Source: Sphingomonas sp. (GTDB taxonomy: Bacteria > Pseudomonadota > Alphaproteobacteria > Sphingomonadales > Sphingomonadaceae). Taken from it: a stretch of DNA of 64,000 bases. Location of the stretch: positions 434,001 through 498,000 of the forward strand of contig NZ_JAHBZI010000001.1 of NCBI RefSeq assembly GCF_019635515.1, in the 5' to 3' direction. The translations under genes were made by a program, and so were the position numbers. The notes under the pieces are model-generated. The model was not told the origin of the DNA. It ran no database searches and saw only the letters and a list, made by a program, of their open reading frames with translations. This document shows, piece after piece, positions 1-8,246 of the stretch (its first letter is position 1; each line of letters begins with the position of its first letter).

Positions 1-21
1 TAGGACAGCCCGGAGATGGTG

Positions 22-612
22 ATGACGGAACCGCTCAAAATTCTCGTGATCCTCGGATCGGTGCGCGAAGGGCGGATGGCCGCGCCGGTCGGGGACTGGG
101 TGATCGAGCGGGCCGCCGCGCGCGCCGATCTGGATTGCGAACTGGTCGACCTGGACGACTGGGACCTGCCATTCTTCCCGCATGCCAAGCCGCCCGCCGC
201 CGGCAAGTATCAGGACCCGCTGCAGATCCGCTGGGCGGAGAAGATCGCCGGTGCCGACGGCTATATCCTGATCTGCCCCGAATATAATCATTCGGGCAGC
301 GCCGTACTCAAGAACGCGCTCGACACGGTGTTCGCCGAATGGGGCCGCAAGCCGGTGAGCTTCGTTGGCTATGGCACGGTCGGCGGGGCGCGCTCGGTCG
401 AGCAATTGCGCCTGACCGCGGTGACGCTGGAAATGGCGCCGCTGGCGGGCGCGGTGCATCTGGTGCGCCCGGGCGCCAAGCGCGACGGCGACCGGTTCAA
501 CGCCGATTCGTATGACGACAAGGCGCTGGCCGCGCTGTTCGACGAACTGACCTGGTGGGGCCGGGCGTTACGGGTCGCGCGGGCTGGCCAACTTCCCAGC
601 CCCTCCATTTAG
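22..612 (+). CDS. NADPH-dependent FMN reductase family protein
   Basis: Flavodoxin-like quinone/FMN reductase of the NADPH_dep_FMN_red family, expected to reduce FMN or quinones in the cytoplasm. The phosphate-binding loop GSVREGR lies at about residues 12-18 and the isoalloxazine-side motif PEYNHS at about 86-91, both hallmarks of the family. The length (196 aa) is normal. ATG codons occur at 16 and 22; the purine-rich GGAG at 12-15 is too close to 16 but well spaced for 22, so 22 is preferred. The gene is monocistronic within the window and converges on the next gene across a strong hairpin at 685-706. The physiological substrate cannot be told from sequence. Confidence 0.88.
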   Translation: MTEPLKILVILGSVREGRMAAPVGDWVIERAAARADLDCELVDLDDWDLPFFPHAKPPAAGKYQDPLQIRWAEKIAGADGYILICPEYNHSGSAVLKNALDTVFAEWGRKPVSFVGYGTVGGARSVEQLRLTAVTLEMAPLAGAVHLVRPGAKRDGDRFNADSYDDKALAALFDELTWWGRALRVARAGQLPSPSI

Positions 613-684
613 CGAACCCCGTCCCATCCCAACAAAGCGCCAGACGAGGCATCGAGCCTCGTATGCCGCCGAGCCCACCCCTTT

Positions 685-706
685 CCCCTCCCTTGAAAGG
701 GAGGGG
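685..706. terminator. Bidirectional hairpin terminator between convergent genes
   Basis: CCCCTCCCTT at 685-694 and its exact complement AAGGGAGGGG at 697-706 form a very stable stem; in practice an 8-bp stem with a TTGAAA loop. It lies between the convergent FMN reductase and the minus-strand pair that follows. It resembles the GC-rich extragenic palindromes found elsewhere in the window. Confidence 0.6.
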
Positions 707-718
707 CCAAGAATGAAG

Positions 719-1303
719 CTATTTCGCGCAGCCAGCCGGCTCCCACATCGCGGTCGGGATCGATTCCTGTTCGGCCTTGGGGTCGCCCGCCGCCGCCCAG
801 GTGTAGCTGTACCAGAGCGCCTGGCCGATGCCGCGCATGAAGATGCGCGCCGGGGCGGGATCCTCCGACTGCGGCGGGTTGCTGAACGCGGTCAGATCGG
901 GATTGAAGGCGTCGAAGGTGATGTTCTGGAGCGGATCGGGCGCGTCACCAGCCTGCTTGGCGGATTCATCCCAATCCTTGAATGCCTGTGGCTGCTCGCC
1001 ATCCTCGCGCATATCCTCCTCGTCGATCATCGCCGCGCTGAGCGAGGGCGACAGCCAGGTGCCGCCATAGCCGTTGGGCGATTCGAAGCCGAACCACCAG
1101 GTGCGCTTGGGACTCTTGATCCAGAACAACAGGTCCGACGTCATCCGGCCATGCGCGAGCTTGGTGAAGCCGGCGAGATAGTCGGCATTGTCCTTCATCC
1201 GGTACGTCGCCTTGTCGATCGCGCATTTGGGGGCGTCGAGCAGCTGGGCATGGGCGGTGGCGGGCAGGCAGAGCGCCGCCGCGGCGAGGAGAATATGGCG
1301 CAT
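719..1303 (-). CDS. Secreted protein of unknown function
   Basis: A 194-aa protein with a clear Sec signal peptide (hydrophobic core at residues 4-17, cleavage near AHA-QLL at about 19), so probably periplasmic. The mature part is rich in aromatic residues (RTWWFGF at about 68-74; ALWYSYTW near the C-terminus) and has two cysteines, one near each end, that could pair. No family was recognised. The ATG at 1303 overlaps the TGA of the upstream gene in a TGATG arrangement, so the two are translationally coupled and probably work together. A longer in-frame extension upstream only reads through the neighbouring gene in another frame. Confidence 0.75.
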   Translation of the reverse strand: MRHILLAAAALCLPATAHAQLLDAPKCAIDKATYRMKDNADYLAGFTKLAHGRMTSDLLFWIKSPKRTWWFGFESPNGYGGTWLSPSLSAAMIDEEDMREDGEQPQAFKDWDESAKQAGDAPDPLQNITFDAFNPDLTAFSNPPQSEDPAPARIFMRGIGQALWYSYTWAAAGDPKAEQESIPTAMWEPAGCAK

Positions 1304-2187
1304 CAGAAGTCCTTCCATTCCTTGTCGAGGCCGCCGATCTGCGCGGAGACACCCTTGAGCTTGAGGCTGCTGCCCTCGATCTCGAAATCGAGATTGGCGC
1401 GGCCGCCGCTGGCGCAGCAATTGGCGTCCTCGTCGCGCCACAGCTCAGTCGCGGCGGCGAGATTGACGAGGTCGTAATCGACGCCGTGCCAGGCGCCGAA
1501 CCCCTTGGGCAGGCGGCGGGCGAGATCCTCCTTCCAGCTTTGCGTCTCGATCTCGACCCATTTGCCGTTCTGGCGCTGGTAGAGAATGTCGGCATTGCCG
1601 TCGCCGGTGCCGGCCATGCGGCCGCTGACCCACAGCAACTGGTTATAGGCGCTGTAGCGGGGCGTCTCCATCCACACGCCCTCAAAGGTCCAGCCGATCA
1701 GCTGCGGCGGATTGGGACTGCTCGCATCCCACAGCATCGCGCCCATGCCGCTGCCATCCTCTTCCGACGCGCCCGACTGGAGCTGCCAGAGGATGCGGGT
1801 GCCGTCGAGGTCGCGGAGCATGCCGGCCATCGGCACGTTGCAGTTCATCGAGAGCCATTTGGCGAGGCAGTTCGCGCTGATGATCTCGGCCTGGCTCGCC
1901 TTGGCGGTGATGCCCCTGGCGCGTTCGATTTCGTTGTCGATGATGTGGATCTGATCGGCGATATGGCCTTTGCGCGCCGCGGCCGAGAGTGGCTTGCCCG
2001 CGTCATCGGTGGCGCCGGCCAGCCATTTGCGGAATTCCGCCGAGCGCGCCGCCCAGGTCGCGGGGCGCGCGGTCGCGGCCTGGACAGCGGTCTCTTTCGC
2101 GGCGAGATCGGCTTCGGAAGACTGGGCGAATGCGGGTCTGGCCATAGCCAGGATCGCCACACCGATGAGCAATTGCCGATACCGCAC
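1303..2187 (-). CDS. Secreted protein of unknown function
   Basis: A 294-aa protein with a signal peptide (hydrophobic stretch at residues 6-16, cleavage after AFA at about 21). The region at about 24-95 is alpha-helical and charged. Two cysteines near 106 and 114, and a CC pair near 263, suggest disulfides in the periplasm. The middle is rich in Trp, Gly and Asp and could be a beta-structured domain. No family was recognised. It is the first gene of a two-gene unit with 719-1303, coupled by TGATG. It is divergent from the telA operon, with both promoters in the 180-bp gap. Confidence 0.75.
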   Translation of the reverse strand: MRYRQLLIGVAILAMARPAFAQSSEADLAAKETAVQAATARPATWAARSAEFRKWLAGATDDAGKPLSAAARKGHIADQIHIIDNEIERARGITAKASQAEIISANCLAKWLSMNCNVPMAGMLRDLDGTRILWQLQSGASEEDGSGMGAMLWDASSPNPPQLIGWTFEGVWMETPRYSAYNQLLWVSGRMAGTGDGNADILYQRQNGKWVEIETQSWKEDLARRLPKGFGAWHGVDYDLVNLAAATELWRDEDANCCASGGRANLDFEIEGSSLKLKGVSAQIGGLDKEWKDF

Positions 2188-2272
2188 CCAAATTCCTCCC
2201 GAATTTCAATTCCTGCGCAGATTGGCACCGGATCCGCCCCACGCAAAGACCGTTACGCGAAAAATGCATCTC

Positions 2273-2301
2273 TTGGCGAGAATGCGCAGGTGTACTATAT
2301 A
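2273..2301 (+). promoter_or_regulatory. Sigma70-type promoter for the telA operon
   Basis: TTGGCG at 2273-2278, a 17-bp spacer and TATATA at 2296-2301 form a good housekeeping promoter about 65 bp upstream of the telA ATG. The bases just before the -10 read GTGTAC, as they also do at the ABC-transporter promoter near 25220. Confidence 0.55.
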
Positions 2302-2367
2302 GACAACACAGTTGGATAGCTGTCGAACTATGCCTATTGTGGGCGGGCAGCTTTGGAGAATGACGCG

Positions 2368-3573
2368 ATGGCGACCGAGACGATCACGGCCGAACAGGAT
2401 CTGGTGCTGACTCCGCCCGAGCCGGTGCAGGCGGTCGCGCCCGCCAAGGCCGCGGGTCTGGTGCCGGTCGAGGACGCCAAGAAGACCGAGCTCGACGCGC
2501 GGGTCGATGGCTTCATCGACGATCTCGTCGCGCAGGACGTCAACTCGCCCGAATTCGGCAAGCGCGTCGACGCGATCGCGGCGATGGGCCAGAAGGAGAT
2601 CCGCGCCGCCGCCGGGCAATCGAACCGGTTTCTCGATCGCCCGGTGAAAGCGATCGGCAGCGACAGCGGCGTCGGCGCCGATCTGCTGGCGCTGCGCAAG
2701 ACCGTCGAGGGGCTCGATCCGAGCAAGAACGGCAAGCTGATCAGCGGCAAGGACGGCTTCTTCGCCAAATTGTTCGGCGGCGGCGGGCTCACGCAATATT
2801 TCCGCAAATATCAATCGTCGCAGAGCCACATCAACGGCATCCTCAAGAGCCTGTCCAACGGCAAGGACGAGCTGATCGAGGACAATGCCGCGATCGGCAC
2901 CGAGCGCGCCAATCTGTGGGAGGCGATGGGCCGGCTGGAGCAGATGATCTATCTCTCCAAGGCGATGGACGAGAAGCTCGAGGCCAAGGCGCTCGAGCTC
3001 GATCATACCGACCCGGCCAAGGCCAAGGCGGTGCGCGAGACCGCGCTGTTCTACGTCCGCCAGCGCACCCAGGACCTGCTGACGCAGATGGCGGTGACGG
3101 TGCAGGGCTATCTGGCGCTCGATCTGGTCAAGAAGAACAATGTCGAGCTGATCAAGGGCGTCGACCGCGCCTCGACGACGACGGTTTCGGCGCTGCGCAC
3201 GGCGGTGACGGTGGCGCAGGCGCTGACCAACCAGAAGCTGGTGCTCGATCAGGTGACCGCGCTCAACACGACGACGGCGGGGCTGATCGATTCGACCGGG
3301 CAGCTGCTCAAGACCCAGTCGGCGGCGATCCACGAGCAGGCGGCCAGCTCGACGATTCCGGTCGAGACGCTGCAGCGCGCGTTCCAGAACATCTATGACA
3401 CGATGGACGCCATCGACACCTTCAAGATCAAGGCGCTCGACAGCATGAAGACGACGGTCAACACGCTGTCGAACGAAGTCGAGAAGTCGAAGGGCTATAT
3501 CGCCCGGGCCGAGGGCGCGGCGCAGAACCAGGTGAGCGGCGGCGCCGAGACCTTCAAGCTGGAGGCGATGTAA
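2368..3573 (+). CDS. telA: TelA-family toxic anion resistance protein
   Basis: A 401-aa protein of the TelA (toxic anion resistance, PF05816) family. The family is linked to tellurite and membrane-stress resistance; its biochemical role is unsettled. It is mostly alpha-helical. Recognisable family segments include the FAKLFGGGG-x-QYFRKYQSSQSHINGIL region (about 134-157), the helix with RLEQMIYL, and the C-terminal VDRASTTTVSALRTAV and LQRAFQNIYDTMDAID stretches. The ATG at 2368 is preferred over a TTG at 2353 because GGAG at 2355-2358 lies 9 nt before it. It heads an operon with an XpaC-like membrane protein and a secreted protein, the usual TelA neighbourhood. Confidence 0.88.
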   Translation: MATETITAEQDLVLTPPEPVQAVAPAKAAGLVPVEDAKKTELDARVDGFIDDLVAQDVNSPEFGKRVDAIAAMGQKEIRAAAGQSNRFLDRPVKAIGSDSGVGADLLALRKTVEGLDPSKNGKLISGKDGFFAKLFGGGGLTQYFRKYQSSQSHINGILKSLSNGKDELIEDNAAIGTERANLWEAMGRLEQMIYLSKAMDEKLEAKALELDHTDPAKAKAVRETALFYVRQRTQDLLTQMAVTVQGYLALDLVKKNNVELIKGVDRASTTTVSALRTAVTVAQALTNQKLVLDQVTALNTTTAGLIDSTGQLLKTQSAAIHEQAASSTIPVETLQRAFQNIYDTMDAIDTFKIKALDSMKTTVNTLSNEVEKSKGYIARAEGAAQNQVSGGAETFKLEAM

Positions 3574-3579
3574 GCGCCG

Positions 3580-4290
3580 ATGACCGATGTCGATCGCCTG
3601 AGCGCGCGGGCCAGCGAGCTGATCGAGCGTTCGCGCGCGCAATTGCCGGCGACGGCGGCCGAGCAACGGATGCGGCGGCGGCGCGAGAGCGAAGTGGTTC
3701 GCCGGGTCGGTCGCATCGCGATGGCCGATGGCGCGATCCTGGTCGGCGCGATCATATTCGCGCTGGCGGTGGCGCCGTTGGGGGCGATGGGCGCGTTTCT
3801 GGTGGCGCTGCTGCTGATCGCGGCGACCCTGCTGTTCGCGGTGCTGCCGGCGGGCAGCGCGCTCCAGGCCGAGCAATTGGGGCAGGTGCCGCTGAAGGCG
3901 CTGCCGAAGACCACCGAGGCGTGGCTCGATACCCAGCGCAAGGCACTGCCGGCGCCGGTGCTCGGGCTGGTCGATTCGATCGGCGTGAAGCTGGAAATAC
4001 TCAGCCCGCAACTCGCCCAGCTCGACGAGCAGAGCCCCGCGGCGATGGAAGTCCGCAAGCTGATCGGCGAGCAATTGCCCGATCTGGTCAAGGGCTATGC
4101 GCGGGTGCCCGAGCCGCTGCGCCGCATCGAGCGCGGCGGGCTGACGCCCGACCAGCAGCTTGCACAGGGGCTGCAGGTGATCGACGACGAGATCGCCGAG
4201 ATGAGCACGCAACTGGCGCAGGGCGACCTCGACCTGCTCGCGACGCGCGGGCGCTATCTGCAGATCAAATATCAGGGGGATGGCGAATGA
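3580..4290 (+). CDS. XpaC-like membrane protein (TelA partner)
   Basis: A 236-aa protein. The first 45 residues are charged and Arg-rich, two closely spaced transmembrane segments lie at about 50-88, and a long helical cytoplasmic tail follows. This layout, and the position 6 bp behind telA, fit the XpaC (5-bromo-4-chloroindolyl phosphate hydrolysis) family that often accompanies telA. The family call is an inference from architecture and context, since no signature residue was identified. Its stop overlaps the next start as ATGA. Confidence 0.6.
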   Translation: MTDVDRLSARASELIERSRAQLPATAAEQRMRRRRESEVVRRVGRIAMADGAILVGAIIFALAVAPLGAMGAFLVALLLIAATLLFAVLPAGSALQAEQLGQVPLKALPKTTEAWLDTQRKALPAPVLGLVDSIGVKLEILSPQLAQLDEQSPAAMEVRKLIGEQLPDLVKGYARVPEPLRRIERGGLTPDQQLAQGLQVIDDEIAEMSTQLAQGDLDLLATRGRYLQIKYQGDGE

Positions 4291-4847
4291 GGCACTGGCT
4301 GGTGGCGTTGCTGGCGCTGATCGCGGTGCCGGCGCAGGCGCAGAGCGATGACGCTGCGATCCGCGGCATCGTGCGGAGCATCTATGCCGGTTACCAGACC
4401 AAGGCGGTGTCGCCCAATATCAAGGAACCGCGCGCGACGGCGCGGTTCACGGCGGTGGAGAAGCAATGCGCGGCGACCGCGCGCCTGCTCGACAAGACCG
4501 AACCCGACGCCTCGTACGGCTATTGCGCCAATGATTATGGCGTATGGTGCCAGTGCCAGGATTTCGAGGGGATCGATTTCGCGAACATGAAGGTGGACGT
4601 GACGATCGCCGGGACGGATGCGACCGCGACGCTCAACTTCACCGGCGGCAAGGATCCCGACCTGCGGCTGAGCTTCAAACGGATCGGCAAGGGCTGGGCG
4701 CTCGACGATATCTGGGAATATAACCGGCTGGAGAGCGAGGAAGGCAGCGAACCCGACGAGGCGAGCTATCGCAAGCGGCTGGTGCTCAACATCAACGAGA
4801 TGCGCGAGACGCTGAACCTGCCGGCCTGGGCCGAGCCGAAGGGCTAG
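4287..4847 (+). CDS. Secreted protein of unknown function
   Basis: A 186-aa protein beginning MRHWLVALLALIAVPAQAQ, a clean signal peptide cleaved at about residue 17. The mature region carries several cysteines (CAATARL, GYCANDYGVWCQC) and a beta-rich second half (VDVTIAGTDATATLNF, LRLSFKRIGKGWALDDIWEY) reminiscent of NTF2-like or DUF3828-type periplasmic proteins; that resemblance is only suggestive. The start overlaps the previous stop (ATGA). Its own TAG stop lies inside the CTAG duplication that flanks the mobile element at 4848-5113, so insertion left the reading frame intact. Confidence 0.7.
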   Translation: MRHWLVALLALIAVPAQAQSDDAAIRGIVRSIYAGYQTKAVSPNIKEPRATARFTAVEKQCAATARLLDKTEPDASYGYCANDYGVWCQCQDFEGIDFANMKVDVTIAGTDATATLNFTGGKDPDLRLSFKRIGKGWALDDIWEYNRLESEEGSEPDEASYRKRLVLNINEMRETLNLPAWAEPKG

Positions 4848-5113
4848 GGTCCGTACTCAATACCGGAGGTGGTCGTGACGGTCTGGATTTTGTTGTCTGG
4901 CAAGGAATTAGGAGGGAGCGATGCAGCGCATCGCGACCGACGACATGACGCGGCCAGGCGGCAAAAGGCGGGCCGCCGCTTCGCGGTCGCCCGGAGAGGG
5001 GCGCTGGCGGCGTCACGCCGCTTGCGCGGGCTACCAGCCCGCGACTGCGCGACCTTTCTTGCCAGCGCCCCTCTCCGGGCGATCCCGACCCCCTCCGGTA
5101 TTGAGTACGGACC
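4848..5113. mobile_element. MITE-like non-autonomous element with CTAG target duplication
   Basis: A 266-bp element bounded by perfect 22-bp terminal inverted repeats (4848-4869 and 5092-5113) that begin GGTCCGTACTCAATACCGG. Partial similarity continues inward for about 10 more bases. Both ends are flanked by CTAG (4844-4847 and 5114-5117), which reads as a 4-bp target-site duplication. IS5-type DDE transposases are known for YTAR/CTAG targets, so mobilisation by such an enzyme is plausible but inferred. No convincing gene lies inside; open frames crossing it are artefacts. Without it, the 4287-4847 gene and the glycosidase-like gene at 5134 would be about 16 bp apart, so the element seems to have split an operon. 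This element accounts for the gap between the two genes. Confidence 0.75.
4987..5082. repeat. Internal hairpin arms within the MITE-like element
   Basis: A perfect 22-bp inverted repeat (4987-5008 against 5061-5082, core CGCCCGGAGAGGGGCGCTGG) encloses two smaller hairpins, GGCG-TCA-CGCC and CGCGGGCT-ACC-AGCCCGCG. The right half of the element can therefore fold into a branched, very stable structure as RNA or as a cruciform. Confidence 0.7.
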
Positions 5114-5133
5114 CTAGCGGGAGAATCGCGCCG

Positions 5134-6090
5134 ATGCGGTTGCTGGCGTTCCTGGCCTGCCTGCTCTTCGCGATCGCGCCGACCGGCGCCCAGCCCAAGG
5201 ATTTCGTCTATCTCGGTCAGGACGAACTCGAGGAAGCGCTGCCGATCCTCGACCGGCCCGACATTGGCGGCGCGCAGATCATGTATGTCTGGCGCAATCT
5301 CGAGCCGGAAAAGGGCGCCTACGACTTTTCGATGATCGAGCATGACCTCGCGCTGGCCAAGGCGCGGGGCAAGACGATCTATATCGAGATACTCGACCGC
5401 TTCTTCCAGCCGAACGCGCGGTATCTGCCCAAATATCTGCTGGACGAGCCCGAATATGGCGGCGGGCTGGCGCGGCAGGGCGATATCAAGCCGCAACCTT
5501 GGTCGGGATGGATCGCGCGGCAATGGGATCCGGCGGTGCGTGCGCGCTTCCAGGCGTTGCTCAAGGCGCTAGCCAGGCGATTCGACGGGCGGATCGCCGG
5601 GGTCATCCTGACCGAGACGGCCGCGGCGATCGACGAGGATGCGCCACCCGCGGGCTGGGATTGCGAGCGCTATTTCGAAGCGGAGAAGGAGAATGCGCTG
5701 GTCGCCCGCCGCGCCTTCAAGCGCGCGCACGTCATCCAATATGTCAATTTCTGGCCGTGCGACACGTTCAACTCGAGCCGCTACATGAGCCGTTTCTTCG
5801 ATTTCGCGGCCGCCAATCGCATCGGCGTGGGCGGACCGGATATCGTGCCTTGGCAAAAGGGCCAGATGCTCAATTCCTATGCCTTTATCCGCGTCTATCA
5901 GGATAAGGTGCCGATCGTCGCGATGGCGGTGCAGGAACCCACGCTCGCCTATGTGAACCCGGAGACGGGCAAGCCCTTTACCCGGCGGGAGTTCGCGCGG
6001 TTCGCGACGGTCTATCTGGGGGTGGACGTGATCTTCTGGAGCAAGGAGGCGCCCTGGCTGCGCGAGCCTATCGCCGCACCGCCGCGCTAG
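5134..6090 (+). CDS. Secreted glycoside hydrolase-like TIM-barrel protein
   Basis: A 318-aa protein with a signal peptide (hydrophobic residues 2-15, cleavage after TGA/Q at about 20). The sequence reads as a (beta/alpha)8 barrel of the GH5/GH42 type. MYVWRNLEPEKGAYDFSMIE is the typical early strand/helix in which a pilgrim enzyme starts its barrel. GVILTETAAAIDE (about residue 156) could supply the acid/base glutamate, and DVIFWSKEAPW lies near the end. The exact family and substrate are not known. The ATG at 5134 has GGGAG about 10 nt upstream. Longer upstream starts would run through the mobile element and were rejected. The 3' end overlaps the convergent IMPase gene by 23 bp. Confidence 0.6.
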   Translation: MRLLAFLACLLFAIAPTGAQPKDFVYLGQDELEEALPILDRPDIGGAQIMYVWRNLEPEKGAYDFSMIEHDLALAKARGKTIYIEILDRFFQPNARYLPKYLLDEPEYGGGLARQGDIKPQPWSGWIARQWDPAVRARFQALLKALARRFDGRIAGVILTETAAAIDEDAPPAGWDCERYFEAEKENALVARRAFKRAHVIQYVNFWPCDTFNSSRYMSRFFDFAAANRIGVGGPDIVPWQKGQMLNSYAFIRVYQDKVPIVAMAVQEPTLAYVNPETGKPFTRREFARFATVYLGVDVIFWSKEAPWLREPIAAPPR

Positions 6091-6856
6091 CGCGCTCCGC
6101 CAGCCGTTCTACCGCGGCGGCGTGGATGCCGGGCGCGGTGGCGAGGACGCCAAAGGCTTCGGCTGCGGGGGTGTTGAAGGCGATCGGGCCGCCCAGCGCG
6201 TCGCTGACGGTGGCGCCGGCTTCGGTGGCGATCAGCACGGCGGCGGCGATGTCCCATTCATGGCCCCAGCGGATCGAGGCGAGGAGATCGGCTTCGTTCG
6301 CGGCGACCATGGCGATGCGCAGCGCGATCGAATTGGGCTTGGCGACCATTTCGAGGTCATTGTCGACCTGCGGGAGCTGATCGGCGGGGACGCGGGCTCC
6401 GGCTAGTTGCGTGCGGTTGCCGGCCGTCAGGCGCTTGCCGTTCAGCCATGCGCCCTGGCCCGCCCTGGCGATCCATTTCTCTTCGCGGGCAGGGGCATCG
6501 AGCACGCCGATCAGTGGCTGGCCGTCTTCGATCAGTGCGATCGACACGGCCCAGCCCGGGCGCATGCGGACATAATCGCGGGTGCCGTCGATCGGATCGA
6601 CCACCCACAGCCGGCGGCTGCCCAGGCGATCGGCATTGTCCACGGTCTCCTCGGACAGCCAGCCGGCATCGGGGAGCAGCGCGTTGAGACGCCGGCGCAG
6701 GAGCGCATCGACTTCGAGATCGACGTCGCAGACGGGCACGCCGGGAGTCTTGTCCCAGCGCTTGAAGCCGGTGTGCCAGCGATCGATCGCAAGGCGGCCC
6801 GCTTCGGCGGCGATGTCCGCGATCTGCTGGCCGAGTTGGGGGTCTACGCGGATCAT
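6068..6856 (-). CDS. Inositol monophosphatase family phosphatase (CysQ/HisN-like)
   Basis: A 262-aa Mg2+-dependent phosphatase of the IMPase/FBPase superfamily. Metal-site motifs are intact: SEE at about 68-70, DPIDGTRDY at 87-95 and WDIAA at 201-205. The family includes 3'(2'),5'-bisphosphate nucleotidase (CysQ), histidinol-phosphatase and inositol monophosphatase, and sequence alone does not separate these here. Length is typical and the protein is cytoplasmic. It lies 12 bp downstream of pmbA on the same strand and probably shares its transcript. The 3' end overlaps the end of the convergent gene at 5134-6090. Confidence 0.88.
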   Translation of the reverse strand: MIRVDPQLGQQIADIAAEAGRLAIDRWHTGFKRWDKTPGVPVCDVDLEVDALLRRRLNALLPDAGWLSEETVDNADRLGSRRLWVVDPIDGTRDYVRMRPGWAVSIALIEDGQPLIGVLDAPAREEKWIARAGQGAWLNGKRLTAGNRTQLAGARVPADQLPQVDNDLEMVAKPNSIALRIAMVAANEADLLASIRWGHEWDIAAAVLIATEAGATVSDALGGPIAFNTPAAEAFGVLATAPGIHAAAVERLAERASAAVRR

Positions 6857-6868
6857 GAGTGCAGACCC

Positions 6869-8215
6869 CTAGTCACCGGCGATCGTCATCCCGTCGATGC
6901 GGAGCGTCGGGGCGTTGATCCCGTAGCGAAACTCAAGATCGTTGGCGGGGGTAAGCGCGCGGAACATATCCTTCAGGTTAGAGGCGATGGTGATTTCGGA
7001 GACGGGGCGGGTGATCTCGCCCTTCTCGATCAGAAAGCCGGCCGCGCCGCGGCTGTAATCGCCGGTGATGCCGTTGACGCCCTGGCCGATCAGTTCGGTG
7101 ACGAGCACGCCATAGTCGATCTCGGCTATCAACGTCTCGGGCGGGATGTGTCCGGCCTGCATGAATAGGTTGCTCGGGGCGACGCCGGGCGCGCCGCCGA
7201 TCCCGCGCGAGGCGTGGCCGGTCGGCTCGAGCCCGAGCTGGCGCGCCGAGGCGCTGTCGAGCAGCCACGTCTCCAACATGCCGTCATCGACGAGCTTGAG
7301 CGGCTGCACCGGCAGCCCCTCGCCGTCAAAGGGTCGCGAGCGCAGCCCGCGCGGACGGTGGGGATCGTCGCGGATCGTCACGCCCCTGGCGAAAACCTGC
7401 GTGCCGAGCGCGTCTAGCAGGAAGCTGGTCTTGCGGGTGATCGCCGAGCCGGCGATCGCGCCGAGCAGATGGCCGAGCATGCCCGAAGAGACGCGGCGAT
7501 CGAACACCACCGGCATCGCGCCGCTGGCGATCTTCTGCGGATTGAGCCGGGCGACGGCGCGTTCGCCGGCGAGGCGGCCGATCGCTTCGGGTGCGTCGAG
7601 CGTGGCGGCATGGCGGGCGCTGTGGTGCGCATAATCGCGCTCCATACCGCTGCCGGTGCCGGCAAGCACGCTGGCCGAGAGCCCGTGGCTGGTCTGGGCA
7701 TAGCCGGCGGCGAAACCGTGGCTGGTGGCGATGGCCATTACCGCGCGCGACAGGCTGGCGCTGCCGCCCTCGCTGTTGGTGACGCCGGACACGGCGCGGG
7801 CGGCGTCCTCGGTGGCGAGGGCGCGGGCCTTGAGCGCTTCGGGCGAATCACTTGCGCCGTCGTCGAGGTCGAGGAGGGGCGGGCTGCCGCGGAGCAGGCG
7901 CTCGGCGGGGGCGAGGCCGGCCCATTCGTCCTCGGGCGCCTCGCGCGCCATCGCCAGCGCGCGTTCGACGAGCGTATCGAGCGCCGCGCCGCTGAGATCC
8001 GAGGTCGAGACGCTGGCCGAGCGACGTCCGGCGAAGACGCGCAGGCCCAATTCCTCGCTTTCCGAGCGCTCGACATCTTCGAGCGCGCCCATCCGGACCG
8101 AGACCGAAAGCATGCGATCGGCGGCGAAGACGGCGTCGGCGGCGTCGGCACCTGCGGCTTTGGCGCGCGCGACGATATCGGCGGCGCGGTCGCAGGCTTG
8201 TTCGGTGGTCAGCAT
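6869..8215 (-). CDS. pmbA: PmbA/TldE metalloprotease subunit
   Basis: A 448-aa TldD/PmbA-family protein. PmbA (TldE) forms a heterodimer with TldD, which carries the HExxxH zinc site, and cleaves unfolded peptides such as microcin B17 precursor or CcdA; PmbA itself lacks that motif, as is the case here. Family features include the N-terminal domain with SVSVRMGALEDVERSESEELGLRVF-type strands (about 34-58), RVSSGMLGHLLGAIAGSAI in the middle, and the C-terminal VNGITGDYSRGAAGFLIEKGEI segment. The length matches the family. No tldD lies in the window. It is followed by the IMPase gene and is probably co-transcribed with it. Confidence 0.93.
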   Translation of the reverse strand: MLTTEQACDRAADIVARAKAAGADAADAVFAADRMLSVSVRMGALEDVERSESEELGLRVFAGRRSASVSTSDLSGAALDTLVERALAMAREAPEDEWAGLAPAERLLRGSPPLLDLDDGASDSPEALKARALATEDAARAVSGVTNSEGGSASLSRAVMAIATSHGFAAGYAQTSHGLSASVLAGTGSGMERDYAHHSARHAATLDAPEAIGRLAGERAVARLNPQKIASGAMPVVFDRRVSSGMLGHLLGAIAGSAITRKTSFLLDALGTQVFARGVTIRDDPHRPRGLRSRPFDGEGLPVQPLKLVDDGMLETWLLDSASARQLGLEPTGHASRGIGGAPGVAPSNLFMQAGHIPPETLIAEIDYGVLVTELIGQGVNGITGDYSRGAAGFLIEKGEITRPVSEITIASNLKDMFRALTPANDLEFRYGINAPTLRIDGMTIAGD

Positions 8216-8246
8216 CGGCGCGATCTAGGTATGCGCGCGCCGAAGG

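Noticed and set aside
2206..4212. Long minus-strand open frame opposite telA and its partner
   Set aside because: Arg/His/Gln/Leu-rich antisense shadow caused by third-position GC bias; no domain, no ribosome site, and both genes on the plus strand are clear.
4921..5133. N-terminal extension of the glycosidase-like protein
   Set aside because: The upstream frame lies inside the mobile element and would bury the signal peptide; ATG 5134 has its own ribosome site.
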